DNA of 44,163 bases from an uncultured Eubacteriales bacterium. Its GTDB lineage: Bacteria > Bacillota > Clostridia > Christensenellales > Aristaeellaceae. The notes under the pieces were generated by a model. The model saw nothing but the letters and a program-made list of their open reading frames with translations. It was not told the origin of the DNA and made no database searches. The stretch spans positions 6,707-50,869 of the forward strand of contig CADBVG010000046.1 in NCBI GenBank assembly GCA_902798105.1, given 5' to 3'. Positions 27,329-35,749 of the stretch are shown here, piece by piece (position 1 is the first letter of the stretch; every line of letters begins with the position of its first letter). The position numbers and the translations under genes are program-made.

Positions 27329-27405
27329 GTAGGGGCGCCGTTGCGGCGCCCGTCCGAGTCGAATCCCATTGATCGACCCGGCGGGCGGCGCAACGCCGCC
27401 CCTAC
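27329..27405. repeat. REP-like inverted repeat, GTAGGGGCG type
   Basis: A 77-bp imperfect inverted repeat. The left arm starts GTAGGGGCGCCGTTGCGG and the right arm ends CGCAACGCCGCCCCTAC, with a short unpaired centre. A close relative is at 34758-34835. A small hairpin TCGAGAC-TGACC-GTCTCGA (27288-27306) lies between rpmJ and this repeat. There is no T run, so it is not a classical terminator. Confidence 0.85.
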
Positions 27406-27439
27406 ATATCATTTTCAGAAAATACAGGGGTCATGCCAC

Positions 27440-28837
27440 ATGAAGAAAAACAACATCGACAAGCGCACGCTGTTTGCGGAAACACCGGTGCCGAAGGCGC
27501 TGATGACGATGGCGATTCCCACCATCATCAGCCAGATGATCAACCTGATCTACAACATGGTGGACGCCTTCTTCATCGGACGCACAGGCAACTCCTACAT
27601 GATGGCGGCTACCACCGTCACGCTGACGATGGTGATGATGAACGTGGCGTTGTCCAACCTGTTCGGCATCGGCGGCGGCAGCCTGGTGGCCCGGAAGATG
27701 GGCGCGGGCGCGCCGGAGGAGGCCCGCAGGGTCGGCGCCTTCAGCGTGTACGCGGCGACGGCGCTGGCGCTGGTCTATTCGGTGCTGATTGGCCTGTTCC
27801 TCGATCCGATATTGCGCTTCCTGGGGGCCTCTGACGCCACGGTGGACTACGCCCGCAGCTACGCGCTGATCGTCATCGTGCTGGGCAGCCTGCCCAGCAT
27901 ACTTTCGCTGACCCTGGCCCACCTGTTGCGCAACACAGGCTTTTCCGGCCAGGCCAGCATGGGCCTGAGCATGGGCGGCATACTCAACTGCGTGCTGGAC
28001 CCGCTTTTCATGTTCGTGCTGCTGCCCCGGGGGCAGGAGGTCACAGGCGCGGCCATCGCCACGGCGCTTTCAAACCTGGTGAGCTGCGCTTACCTGCTGT
28101 GGGCCTATGTCCGCGCAACGCGGGTGGTCCCGCTGAGCTATCGCCCCGGCGACGCCAAGGCGATGGACCGGGGTAACATACGGGCGCTGCTGTCCGTGGG
28201 CGTACCCTCCGCGATCCTCACCGGCCTGTTCGACCTGGCCAACATCTGCGTGAACATCATTGCCGCTGCCCACAGCGACCTGGTGCTGGCGGGCATGGGA
28301 ATCGTCATGAAGGTGGAGCGGGTGCCCAACGCCGTGAACATCGGCATCTGCCAGGGCATGCTGCCGATCGTGGCGTTCAACTATGCCTCGGGGAACCACA
28401 GCCGCATGAAGGAGGTCATGCGCACGGCCCGCCTCAGCGGATTGGTCATATCCTTCATTTGCATGGCCCTGTTTGAGTTCTTCGCGGACCAGGCGGTCAG
28501 CGTGTTCCTCTCGACCAGCGCGGGTGACACCGCCACCGCCCTGGCCACCGTGGGCTACGCGGCGCTGTTTCTGAGGATCCGCTGCCTGGCCTCGCCGGTG
28601 CAGTTCATCAACTATTCCACTTCCTACAGCATGCAGGCCGTGGGCAACGGCAGGGGTACTTTGCTGCACGCCTTCGTGCGGGAGCTGGTGTTCTACATCC
28701 CGCTGATGTTCCTGCTGGACCGCCTGTTCGGCGAGGTCGGCCTCGCCGCCGCCCTGCCCGTGGGCGAAGCCTGCGGCGCGGTATTCGCCCTGTGGCTGAT
28801 GAATAAGTGGTTGAGGAAGCATGGTGGGGAGGAGTAA
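27440..28837 (+). CDS. MATE-family efflux transporter
   Basis: A 465-residue membrane protein with about 12 helices. The N-terminal FAETPVPKALMTMAIPTIISQMINLIYN pattern and FFIGRTGNSYMMAA fit the bacterial MATE (MATE/DinF) family, Na+ or H+ driven exporters of drugs and cationic compounds. The second half repeats the pattern (LLSVGVPSAILTGLFDLANI). The start ATG at 27440 gives MKKNNIDKRTLF; its binding site is weak (CAGGGG). It interrupts the junction of rpmJ and rpsM and is flanked by repeat elements at 27329-27405 and 28837-29054. Its stop codon overlaps the second of these. Substrate is unknown. Confidence 0.93.
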   Translation: MKKNNIDKRTLFAETPVPKALMTMAIPTIISQMINLIYNMVDAFFIGRTGNSYMMAATTVTLTMVMMNVALSNLFGIGGGSLVARKMGAGAPEEARRVGAFSVYAATALALVYSVLIGLFLDPILRFLGASDATVDYARSYALIVIVLGSLPSILSLTLAHLLRNTGFSGQASMGLSMGGILNCVLDPLFMFVLLPRGQEVTGAAIATALSNLVSCAYLLWAYVRATRVVPLSYRPGDAKAMDRGNIRALLSVGVPSAILTGLFDLANICVNIIAAAHSDLVLAGMGIVMKVERVPNAVNIGICQGMLPIVAFNYASGNHSRMKEVMRTARLSGLVISFICMALFEFFADQAVSVFLSTSAGDTATALATVGYAALFLRIRCLASPVQFINYSTSYSMQAVGNGRGTLLHAFVRELVFYIPLMFLLDRLFGEVGLAAALPVGEACGAVFALWLMNKWLRKHGGEE

Positions 28838-29054
28838 ATTCTGATTTGTCGCGTTGCGACAAATCAGAATTGAATGAGGAATTAGGAATGAGGAATTAGG
28901 AATGAGGAATTAGGAATGAGGAATTAGGAATGATGGTTCAAATCCCTGCGGGATTTGTTTTGATTTAAAGACCGGACAGCCTGATATGACGTATGCTTAT
29001 TCCTCATTCCTCATTGTTCTGATATATCGAGCCCTGCTCGACAAATCAGAATTT
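28837..29054. repeat. Compound nested-palindrome element E5
   Basis: The left outer palindrome is 28837-28871. Four tandem units GAATGAGGAATTAG (28872-28927) follow, then the core hairpin 28939-28957 (CAAATCCC-TGC-GGGATTTG) with TTTTGATTTAAAG after it. An inverted simple repeat ATTCCTCATTCCTCATT (28999-29015) precedes a partly decayed right palindrome, 29017-29054. The MATE stop codon TAA (28835-28837) overlaps its first base. The layout is that of E2/E3, but the simple-repeat arms have a different sequence. Confidence 0.9.
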
Positions 29055-29235
29055 ATTTCATTATAATACCACCCGAGGTTCGTTGCGTTGCCGAGGGAAA
29101 TAGGCCGGAAGCTGCAAAAATGGTTGAGTGGTCGATCATATCCTGCAAAAATCCCAAAAATCCAAAATATAACACAACCAGGTGCGAGATTTAACATCCC
29201 GTGCCCAAATGATGTAAGAAGAACCGCGGGAACTG

Positions 29236-29244
29236 TGATATAAT
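29236..29244 (+). promoter_or_regulatory. Alpha operon promoter, extended -10
   Basis: TGATATAAT is an extended -10 (TG-n-TATAAT). No good -35 is seen 17 bases upstream. This would give a leader of about 220 bases before rpsM. A separate promoter is expected because the MATE gene and element E5 cut this operon off from the spc operon. Confidence 0.65.
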
Positions 29245-29250
29245 AACTCG

Positions 29251-29474
29251 GTATGACGGGATTCCGGAGCGGCTGACGCGCGTTGTGCGTTTTCCGGGGG
29301 CCCTTCACATAACCACGGGGATTGCGCGTTACGCCAGACGCCAAGCCCCAGGCGAGAGCCCGGTGGCTCCCGGTCCGGCCCGAGGGGCGGGACTGATGTT
29401 GCCGGAACTATGTAAAGGCAATATCGCCGATTACAAGTCATAGCATAGAAGCATGTTGGAGGTGCAAACAACAC
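29251..29474 (+). promoter_or_regulatory. Alpha operon leader
   Basis: A GC-rich untranslated stretch between the promoter and rpsM with several possible stems, such as AGCC...GGCT around CAGGCGAGAGCC near 29343-29370. S4 controls the alpha operon through a leader in E. coli, but I do not recognise that structure here. Apart from these stems nothing is identifiable between E5 and rpsM. Confidence 0.4.
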
Positions 29475-29846
29475 ATGGCACGAATTGCTGGTGTCGACCT
29501 TCCCAGGGAGAAACGTATCGAAATCGCCCTGACGTACATTTACGGCATTGGCCGCAACATCGCCGACGATATCATCGCTCATACGGGCATCAACCCCGAT
29601 ACCCGCGTCAAGGATCTGACCGAGGATGATATCAGCAAGCTGCGCGACTACATTGACCACAACGTCAAGGTAGAGGGCGACCTGCGCCGGGAAGTTTCCA
29701 TGAACATCAAGCGCCTGATGGAGATTGGCTGCTATCGCGGCCTGCGGCATCGCCGTGGTCTCCCGGTGCGCGGCCAGAATACGAAGCAGAATGCCCGTAC
29801 CCGCAAGGGCCCGAAGAAGCAGGCTGCCGGTAAGAAGAAGAAGTAA
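29475..29846 (+). CDS. rpsM: 30S ribosomal protein S13
   Basis: A 123-residue S13 starting [28 protein letters not shown] and the C-terminal [20 protein letters not shown] are diagnostic. S13 contacts P-site tRNA and L5. TTGGAGGTG precedes it. First gene of the alpha operon here. Confidence 0.98.
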   Translation: MARIAGVDLPREKRIEIALTYIYGIGRNIADDIIAHTGINPDTRVKDLTEDDISKLRDYIDHNVKVEGDLRREVSMNIKRLMEIGCYRGLRHRRGLPVRGQNTKQNARTRKGPKKQAAGKKKK

Positions 29847-29875
29847 TCAACGCAATTAACTGGAGGAAATAAGCA

Positions 29876-30274
29876 ATGGCAAAGCCGAAGCTGAAAAGGG
29901 CAACCCGCAAACGCCGCGAGAAGAAGCTCGTGGAGCGTGGCGCGGCCCATATTCGTTCTTCTTTCAATAATACGATCGTGACGATCACCGACACGAACGG
30001 CAACGCGCTGAGCTGGGCTTCCGCCGGCGGACTTGGCTTCCGCGGCAGCAAGAAGTCCACGCCCTTCGCCGCCCAGAGTGCCGCTGAGACCGCCGCGAAG
30101 GCTGCGATGGAGTATGGCCTGAAGACCGTCGAGGTCTATGTCAAGGGCCCCGGCTCGGGCCGCGAGGCCGCCATCCGTTCCCTGCAGGCTGCCGGCCTGG
30201 AAGTGAACATGATCAAGGACGTGACGCCCATCCCCCACAACGGATGCCGCCCGCCCAAGCGCAGAAGAGTATAA
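29876..30274 (+). CDS. rpsK: 30S ribosomal protein S11
   Basis: A 132-residue S11, with a basic start ([16 protein letters not shown]) and the signatures [33 protein letters not shown] and [16 protein letters not shown]. It lies at the platform by the E site. TGGAGGAA precedes the ATG. Confidence 0.98.
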   Translation: MAKPKLKRATRKRREKKLVERGAAHIRSSFNNTIVTITDTNGNALSWASAGGLGFRGSKKSTPFAAQSAAETAAKAAMEYGLKTVEVYVKGPGSGREAAIRSLQAAGLEVNMIKDVTPIPHNGCRPPKRRRV

Positions 30275-30292
30275 TAGAGAGGAGAAACCGAC

Positions 30293-30889
30293 ATGGCAAA
30301 GAATACACAGCCCGTATTGAAAAGGTGCAAGGCACTGGGCTTGTCTCCTGCGGTGCTTGGTTACTCCAAGGAGACCAAGCGCAATCCCAAGCCGCAGATG
30401 CGCCGCAAGCAGTCTGAATACGGCAAGCAGTTGATGGAGAAGCAGAAGGTCAAGTTCATCTACGGCGTGCTTGAGAAGCAGTTCTATCATTACTATGAGA
30501 TGGCCGAGCGCAAGCGCGGCATCACCGGCGAGATCATGCTCCAGTACCTGGAGCGCCGCCTGGACAACGTGGTCTTCCGCATGGGCTTCGCCTCCACCCG
30601 CCGCGAAGCGCGCCAGCTGGTGAACCACGGCCACTTCAACGTCAATGGCAAGCGCTGCGACATCCCCTCCGCGCTGGTCAAGCCCGGCGACGTGATCGCC
30701 GTCCGCCAGAAGAGCCAGGCCTCCGAAAAGTTCAAGGGTCTGGTGGAGGAGTATGGCAAGAAGGCCATGCCCCAGTGGATCGAGAAGCAGGCTGACAGCT
30801 TCGAGGGCAAGATTGCCGCGATGCCCAGCCGCGAAGACATTGACTATGAGGTTTCCGAGAACCTGATCGTCGAGCTGTACTCCCGCTAA
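30293..30889 (+). CDS. rpsD: 30S ribosomal protein S4, zinc-free form
   Basis: A 198-residue S4. The N-terminal cysteine zinc motif of some S4 proteins is absent. The S4 RNA-binding domain is seen in LERRLDNVVFRMGFASTRREARQLVNHGHFNVNG. S4 starts 30S assembly and often regulates its own operon. AGAGAGGAG precedes the start. A 168-base structured gap separates it from rpoA. Confidence 0.98.
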   Translation: MAKNTQPVLKRCKALGLSPAVLGYSKETKRNPKPQMRRKQSEYGKQLMEKQKVKFIYGVLEKQFYHYYEMAERKRGITGEIMLQYLERRLDNVVFRMGFASTRREARQLVNHGHFNVNGKRCDIPSALVKPGDVIAVRQKSQASEKFKGLVEEYGKKAMPQWIEKQADSFEGKIAAMPSREDIDYEVSENLIVELYSR

Positions 30890-31057
30890 TTGGTTGGGGC
30901 GGTTTCCGATGCGCCTCGCATGGGAAATCATCCCCCTCGAGGACAGAATTAGCATAGCCTGCGCCCTGCGGGCGGGAATACTTCCCGCCGCGGCGCAGCG
31001 CCAGCACCGCGCAAGGGGCATTGCCCCGGGCGCGACGAGGAGAGGAGGAAACGCTGA
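30890..31057 (+). other. Structured rpsD-rpoA spacer
   Basis: A 168-base gap with a strong hairpin at 30959-30998 (outer stem CTGCGCC/GGCGCAG, inner GCGGGAA/TTCCCGC) and a second at about 31009-31036 (CGCGC...GCGCG with GGGGC/GCCCC inside). No T run follows either. They may set the ratio of rpoA to ribosomal transcripts, or be a processing site. Confidence 0.45.
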
Positions 31058-32029
31058 GTGATCGATCAAATCGAAAAGCCCAAAATTGAACGTGTGGAAG
31101 TGGGCGAGAACAACCGCTACGGCAAGTTCGTCGTCAACCCCCTGGAGCGCGGCTTCGGCCAGACCCTGGGCAATTCCCTGCGCCGCGTACTGCTGAACTC
31201 GCTGCCCGGCGTGGCCGCGACCAGCATTCGTATTGAAGGCGTGCAGCATGAGTTTTCGACCGTTCCCGGCATGAAGGAAGACGTCGCGGAACTGATCCTG
31301 AACATCAAGCTTCTCTCTGCGAAACTCTTCACGGAGCAGCCCAAGACTGTCTCCATCGATGCGCACGGTCCCTGCGAGATCACCGCGGGCGACATCAAGG
31401 CGGACGACGAGGTTGAAATCGTCAATCCCGAACTGCACATCGCGACGCTTTCCGAGGGCGGGCACCTGCAGTGCCAGATCACCCTTGAGAAGGGAAGAGG
31501 CTATGTCTCCGCAGAGCGGAACAAGCAGCTCGCACAGGAGCGCAACAAGGTTGTCGGCATGCCCATCGGCGTGATTCCGGTGGACAGCATTTTCACCCCC
31601 ATTCGCAAGGTCAGCTACTCCGTCGAGGACACCCGCGTGGGCCAGGTCACCGACTACGACAAGCTGACCATCGAAGTGTGGACCAACGGCAGCATACTGC
31701 CCAAGGAGGCGCTGGCCTCCGCCGCGCAGATCCTGACCAACAACATGCGCCTGTTCATCGACCTGACGGTGAACGTTGTCCGCGTCGATTACAACGAACC
31801 TGAAATCGACGATAAGAGCAAGGTGCTGGAGATGACCATCGAAGAGCTGGATCTCTCCGTCCGTGCGTTCAACTGCCTGAAGCGCGCCGGCATCAACACG
31901 GTTGCCGAGCTGGTGCAGCGCAATCAGGAGGACATGATGAAGGTGCGCAACCTCGGCAAGAAGTCGCTGGAAGAGGTGGAACAGAAGCTGATCGCTCTGG
32001 GCCTGGCTCTGAAGGCCAGCGACGAATGA
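31058..32029 (+). CDS. rpoA: RNA polymerase alpha subunit
   Basis: A 323-residue alpha subunit. The N-terminal dimerisation domain has [28 protein letters not shown] and GVATSIRI-like ([20 protein letters not shown]) segments. The C-terminal domain has [22 protein letters not shown] and [16 protein letters not shown], the helix-hairpin-helix that binds UP elements and activators. The start is GTG after AGGAGG. Confidence 0.98.
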   Translation: MIDQIEKPKIERVEVGENNRYGKFVVNPLERGFGQTLGNSLRRVLLNSLPGVAATSIRIEGVQHEFSTVPGMKEDVAELILNIKLLSAKLFTEQPKTVSIDAHGPCEITAGDIKADDEVEIVNPELHIATLSEGGHLQCQITLEKGRGYVSAERNKQLAQERNKVVGMPIGVIPVDSIFTPIRKVSYSVEDTRVGQVTDYDKLTIEVWTNGSILPKEALASAAQILTNNMRLFIDLTVNVVRVDYNEPEIDDKSKVLEMTIEELDLSVRAFNCLKRAGINTVAELVQRNQEDMMKVRNLGKKSLEEVEQKLIALGLALKASDE

Positions 32030-32072
32030 GCCGCGGGATTTACTGATATAAGCATCAAGGGAGGAACCAGAA

Positions 32073-32582
32073 ATGGCCAATCGCAAGCTGGGCCGGCCGA
32101 CCGACCAGAGGATGGCGATGCTTCGCAACCAGGTGACCAACCTGATCTGGTACGGCAAAATCGAAACCACTCTGGCGCGCGGCAAGGAAGTTCAGTCGCT
32201 GGCTGAGCACCTCGTGACCATCGCCATGCGCCAGTGCGACAATACGATCGAAGTGACCAAGAAGCACATGAACGACAAAAAGCAGGTGGAGGAGTTGACC
32301 GTGCAGAACGACAGCCCCGCGCGCCTGGCTGCACGTCGTCAGATCATGCGCTACCTGTACGACATCCCCGCCGTCCAGAACGAGGGCGAGGACAAGGCGG
32401 ATTTCAAGAAGCGGCAGAAGGACGTAAAGCATCAGGTCGTCGAGAAGCTGTTCCGCGAAATCGCGCCCAAGTACAAGAAGCGCGCCGAGGAGAAGGGCCA
32501 GGGCGGCGGCTATACCCGCATCGTCAAGAAGGGCCCCCGTCGCGGCGACGCCGCCGAGATGGTAATCCTGGAGTTCATTTAA
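32073..32582 (+). CDS. rplQ: 50S ribosomal protein L17, enlarged
   Basis: A 169-residue L17; most bacterial L17 proteins have 112-130. The start [20 protein letters not shown] and the end [21 protein letters not shown] are typical. Extra segments lie in the middle, around [20 protein letters not shown] and after [21 protein letters not shown]17 lies at the tunnel exit side. GGGAGGAA precedes the start. Its stop codon TAA is part of the terminal repeat of the MITE-like element that follows. Confidence 0.97.
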   Translation: MANRKLGRPTDQRMAMLRNQVTNLIWYGKIETTLARGKEVQSLAEHLVTIAMRQCDNTIEVTKKHMNDKKQVEELTVQNDSPARLAARRQIMRYLYDIPAVQNEGEDKADFKKRQKDVKHQVVEKLFREIAPKYKKRAEEKGQGGGYTRIVKKGPRRGDAAEMVILEFI

Positions 32583-32713
32583 GGAAATACCGCACAAACG
32601 GGCGGCATGTCTGGCGGTGCCATTTCCGCCATGCACATCCTGCAAATTCCTTGACTTGCCGCCAGCAAGCCTGCGCGCCAGCCAACCACCCTTATTATGC
32701 GGTATTTCCTTAA
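32579..32713. mobile_element. MITE-like element, copy A
   Basis: 135 bp bounded by TTAAGGAAATACCGCA and TGCGGTATTTCCTTAA, perfect 16-bp terminal inverted repeats. The interior (GGCGGCATGTCTGGCGG, TTGCCGCCAGC, CCAGCCAACCACCC) matches copy B in reverse orientation. The left TTAA supplies the rplQ stop codon. No open frame of note. Confidence 0.88.
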
Positions 32714-32734
32714 CCAAAATCGCGCAAATGCAGG

Positions 32735-32772
32735 TCGCACCCTCCCCGCAAATGGGGGAGGGTGCGATTTTC
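32735..32772 (+). terminator. Alpha operon terminator
   Basis: TCGCACCCTCCCC pairs with GGGGAGGGTGCGA around GCAAATG and is followed by TTTTCGCATTTT. It lies 150 bases after rplQ, beyond the MITE-like element, which may have separated it from the gene. Confidence 0.88.
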
Positions 32773-32848
32773 GCATTTTCATATAGTGGCGAAAGCGTGA
32801 ATTAATGTTGAATTTTGTACATTATCATCCTTTATGACGGAATAGATG

Positions 32849-32878
32849 TTGACACAGAGTGGAACAAATGGTTATAAT
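32849..32878 (+). promoter_or_regulatory. Promoter of the LRR surface protein gene
   Basis: TTGACA (32849-32854) and TATAAT (32873-32878), both consensus, 18 bases apart, 52 bases before the start codon. Predicted to be strong. Confidence 0.85.
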
Positions 32879-32930
32879 ACTTTTGTGAAAGTATGTCGTT
32901 TCGTCCTAATGAAAAGCGAGGTGCATAGAT

Positions 32931-34733
32931 ATGAAACGGTTTATGGCAATTTGGCTGGCGGCGGCGCTGTGCGTCGCGCTGGTCGGCGGCGCTGTGCTGG
33001 CCGAGGGCCAGGACGATGTGCCCGTGGAGCTGGAGCTGGACGCCCCGGCGCTTTCCGATGCGTCGGAAATGGACGATGCCGGCCTGGAGCTGGACCTGGA
33101 CATCGCGCCCCTTGAGAACCTCCAGCCGGAGTTGGCGGAAGCACCCGTGAGCAACGATTCCGGGGATGGCGATAGCGTCTCCAACAAGATCGTTGTGAAG
33201 AAGTACATCACCTACGAGATCGCCGGTGGCCAGGCTACCGCCATCACCGCGGACCGGTCCCTCACCAGCGCGAACATCATGAGCGAGGTGAACGGCTACC
33301 CGGTGACGGCCATCGCCCCGAACGCCTTCCAGGGCTTCACAAAGCTGTGGACCGTGACGGTGCCCGATTCCGTGACCGAGATCGGCGAGGCAGCCTTCGA
33401 CAGCTGCACCGCGCTGGTGAGCGTCACCCTGCCGGAGAGCCTGGAGGCGATTGGCCCCCGCGCGTTCGCGAACTGCACCAAGCTCTCCCATATCGATCTG
33501 CCCGAGGGGCTGTCCGAGATCAGCGAGGGCATGTTTGAAAATTGCCAGATACTGTGGAAGATCGCCCTGCCCTCCACCCTGCGGGTGATCGGCGAGAACG
33601 CCTTCAACAAGTGCCTGTCCCTGAAGGACTTCACACTGCCCGAGGGCCTGCAGGAGATCAACGAGGGCGCCTTTGAGCTGTGCGAGTCGATGATCCGGGT
33701 GACGATTCCCGGCACCGTCAGCGAGATCGCCGACAGGGCTTTCAAGGACTGCAAGGACCTGCGCAAGCTGACCCTGTCCAGCGGACTGACCACCATCGGC
33801 AACAGCGCCTTCCGGAACTGCGATTCCATCCGAAAGCTGTCCCTGCCCGCCACCGTGGAGGAGATCGGGTCCCTTGCATTCGCCTACTGCGAGGATTTGA
33901 CGACCCTGTCCATCCCCGGCAGGGTGGAGACCGTCGGCTATGGCGCCTTCTTCCACTGCGGCGATTTGGACCAGGTTTCGCTGAAGTCCGGCGTTGTGAC
34001 GGTGGGCGACTACGCCTTTGCCCAGTGCAAGAAGCTGGTGAAGGCGGAAATTCCCCTGAGCGTGACCGAAATGGGCCAGGATGTGTTTACCGTCGGCAAG
34101 GCGTCGGCGATCGACGAGAACGGCATGGTGCAGCTCAGCGAGCCGCTGAAACAGCCGGCCAAACTGCAGATCTACGGAAGGCCCGATACCGCGGCCTCCG
34201 ATTACGCGGCTGAGTACGGCATCCCCTTTGTGGTGCAGAAGATACTCGCTACCAGCGTGTCCATCGCCGAGGGCAAGAGCGCCACGATTTACGTGGGCCA
34301 TCCCATGCAGCTGACGGCGGTCCAGAAGCCCGCCAACGCCGAGACGAAGGTGAAGTGGACCTCCAGCTCGTCTTCGGTGTCGGTGAACAGCTCAGGCCTG
34401 CTGACCCCCAAGCGCGCGGGCAAGGCGGTCATCACCGCCCGGACCGAGAACGGCAAGAAGGCTACGATCACCATCAAGGTCGTTGACGCCAAGAGCGTGA
34501 AGATCGACCAGGGCAAATCCGCGACGCTGAAGGTGGGCGAGACCCTCCAGCTGACCGCCACGGTTTCGCCGGCCCAGGTGACGAGCAAGCTGAGCTGGTC
34601 CAGCGGCAGCAAGAAGATCGCCACTGTCAGCAGCACCGGCCTGGTCAAGGCGTTGAAGAAGGGCACCGTCACCATCACCGTGAAGACACGCAACGGCAAG
34701 AAGGCCAAGATCAAGATCAAGGTGGTTGGGTAG
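32931..34733 (+). CDS. BspA-like leucine-rich-repeat surface protein with Ig-like domains
   Basis: A 600-residue exported protein. Residues 1-24 are a signal peptide (MKRFMAIWLAAALCVALVGG). An acidic stretch follows (VPVELELDAPALSDA). From about residue 120 to 390 there are roughly eleven repeats of about 23 residues of the BspA/LRR_5 type (IGENAFNKCLSLKDFTLPEGL and similar). Two Big2-like Ig domains end the protein (about 435-520 and 522-600), each closing with TITIKVV- or KIKIKVVG-type strands. Such proteins bind host or neighbour cell surfaces; no sortase motif is seen, so attachment may be through the Ig-like domains or it may be released. It stands alone between its own promoter and a REP-like repeat. 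Confidence 0.9.
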   Translation: MKRFMAIWLAAALCVALVGGAVLAEGQDDVPVELELDAPALSDASEMDDAGLELDLDIAPLENLQPELAEAPVSNDSGDGDSVSNKIVVKKYITYEIAGGQATAITADRSLTSANIMSEVNGYPVTAIAPNAFQGFTKLWTVTVPDSVTEIGEAAFDSCTALVSVTLPESLEAIGPRAFANCTKLSHIDLPEGLSEISEGMFENCQILWKIALPSTLRVIGENAFNKCLSLKDFTLPEGLQEINEGAFELCESMIRVTIPGTVSEIADRAFKDCKDLRKLTLSSGLTTIGNSAFRNCDSIRKLSLPATVEEIGSLAFAYCEDLTTLSIPGRVETVGYGAFFHCGDLDQVSLKSGVVTVGDYAFAQCKKLVKAEIPLSVTEMGQDVFTVGKASAIDENGMVQLSEPLKQPAKLQIYGRPDTAASDYAAEYGIPFVVQKILATSVSIAEGKSATIYVGHPMQLTAVQKPANAETKVKWTSSSSSVSVNSSGLLTPKRAGKAVITARTENGKKATITIKVVDAKSVKIDQGKSATLKVGETLQLTATVSPAQVTSKLSWSSGSKKIATVSSTGLVKALKKGTVTITVKTRNGKKAKIKIKVVG

Positions 34734-34757
34734 AAAGCAATACCGATGCAAACCAAT

Positions 34758-34835
34758 GCAGGGGCGTCGTTGCGGCGTCCGCCCGGGTACATCTCGATGT
34801 GTACATCCCGGCGGGCGGCGCAACGCCGCCCCTGC
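34758..34835. repeat. REP-like inverted repeat, second GGGGCG-type copy
   Basis: A 78-bp inverted repeat: the left arm starts GCAGGGGCGTCGTTGCGG and the right arm ends CGCAACGCCGCCCCTGC, with an inner GTACAT/ATGTGTAC. The outer arms match the copy at 27329-27405. It lies 25 bases after the LRR gene. Confidence 0.85.
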
Positions 34836-34900
34836 GTGCGTTCTATGAAACGCTGTCCATATGGCCCTATTTTTCTTCAAAGCAGTTTTACATATTGCCC

Positions 34901-34929
34901 TTGCCCCCATACATAAATTGCCGTATAAT
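34901..34929 (+). promoter_or_regulatory. Promoter of the parA operon
   Basis: TTGCCC (34901-34906), 17 bases, TATAAT (34924-34929). A small hairpin with GCCGC/GCGGC arms lies in the short leader before the parA start. Confidence 0.7.
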
Positions 34930-34990
34930 GGAATAGATATAATGGATGTACAGCCGCTTTTCGCGGCGTGTATGGATGGGAAGGTTCACT

Positions 34991-35749
34991 TTGGGAAAGA
35001 TCATCGCGATAACCAATCAGAAGGGCGGCGTGGGCAAGACCACCACCGCCGTGAATCTCAGCGCCTGCGTGGCCGAGAAGGGGAAGCGGGTGCTGCTGGT
35101 GGACATCGATCCCCAGGGCAACGCCACCAGCGGCCTGGGCAAGAATGACCACGACGGCCCCACGGTGTATGACGTGCTGATCGGCGAGGCCGGGGCGCGG
35201 GACGCCGTGGTGGACACCGGCTTCGGCGCGCTGAGGCTGATCCCCACCGCCATCGAGCTGGCGGGGGCGGAGATCGAGCTGGTGGCCGTGGAGAACCGGG
35301 AGGGGCTGCTCAAGGACGCCCTGGCGCCCCTGCGGGACGAGTACGACTATATCTTCATCGACTGCCCGCCGTCGCTGAGCCTGCTGACGCTGAACGCGCT
35401 GACAGCGGCGGACAGCGTGCTGATTCCCATACAGTGCGAATACTACGCGCTGGAGGGCGTGGGCCAGTTGGTGAACACCGTGAAGCTGATGCGCAAGAAG
35501 CTGAACCCGAATCTGGCCATTGAGGGCATACTGCTGACCATGTTCGACGGCCGCACGAACCTGTGCGCCCAGGTGGTGCAGGAGGTGCGCACCCACTTCC
35601 GGGATGAGGCTTTCGAGACGATGATCCCCCGGAACGTGCGCCTCAGCGAGGCCCCCAGCTACGGCCTGCCCATCCACCTGTACGATGCCCGCAGCACCGG
35701 CGCGAGGGCGTACCAGGAGCTGGCGGAGGAATTGTTGCAGAGGAATTAG
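34991..35749 (+). CDS. parA: Chromosome partitioning ATPase ParA/Soj
   Basis: A 252-residue ParA, the length of Bacillus Soj. With the TTG start at 34991 it begins MGKIIAITNQKGGVGKTTTA, so the deviant Walker A lies at residues 11-18. VDIDPQGNATSGLG and FIDCPPSLSLLTLNAL follow. GGGAAGG sits about 7 bases before this TTG; an ATG at 34976 would add five residues and has no binding site. ParA moves or positions ParB-bound origin regions. parB follows 451 bases later with repeats between them, so the pair may be cotranscribed through the repeats or not. No parS site was recognised in the window. Confidence 0.93.
   Translation: MGKIIAITNQKGGVGKTTTAVNLSACVAEKGKRVLLVDIDPQGNATSGLGKNDHDGPTVYDVLIGEAGARDAVVDTGFGALRLIPTAIELAGAEIELVAVENREGLLKDALAPLRDEYDYIFIDCPPSLSLLTLNALTAADSVLIPIQCEYYALEGVGQLVNTVKLMRKKLNPNLAIEGILLTMFDGRTNLCAQVVQEVRTHFRDEAFETMIPRNVRLSEAPSYGLPIHLYDARSTGARAYQELAEELLQRN

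Noticed and set aside
28872-28930. Possible CRISPR array
   Set aside because: The 14-bp units are directly adjacent with no spacers, and no cas gene is nearby. They are simple tandem repeats forming an arm of element E5.
29055-29235. tRNA or small RNA gene in the long gap before rpsM
   Set aside because: No cloverleaf or CCA end and no independent promoter-terminator pair could be seen.
32583-32810. Short open frames after rplQ on either strand
   Set aside because: They consist of MITE and terminator sequence and share fragments with the other MITE copies, so they are repeat-derived.
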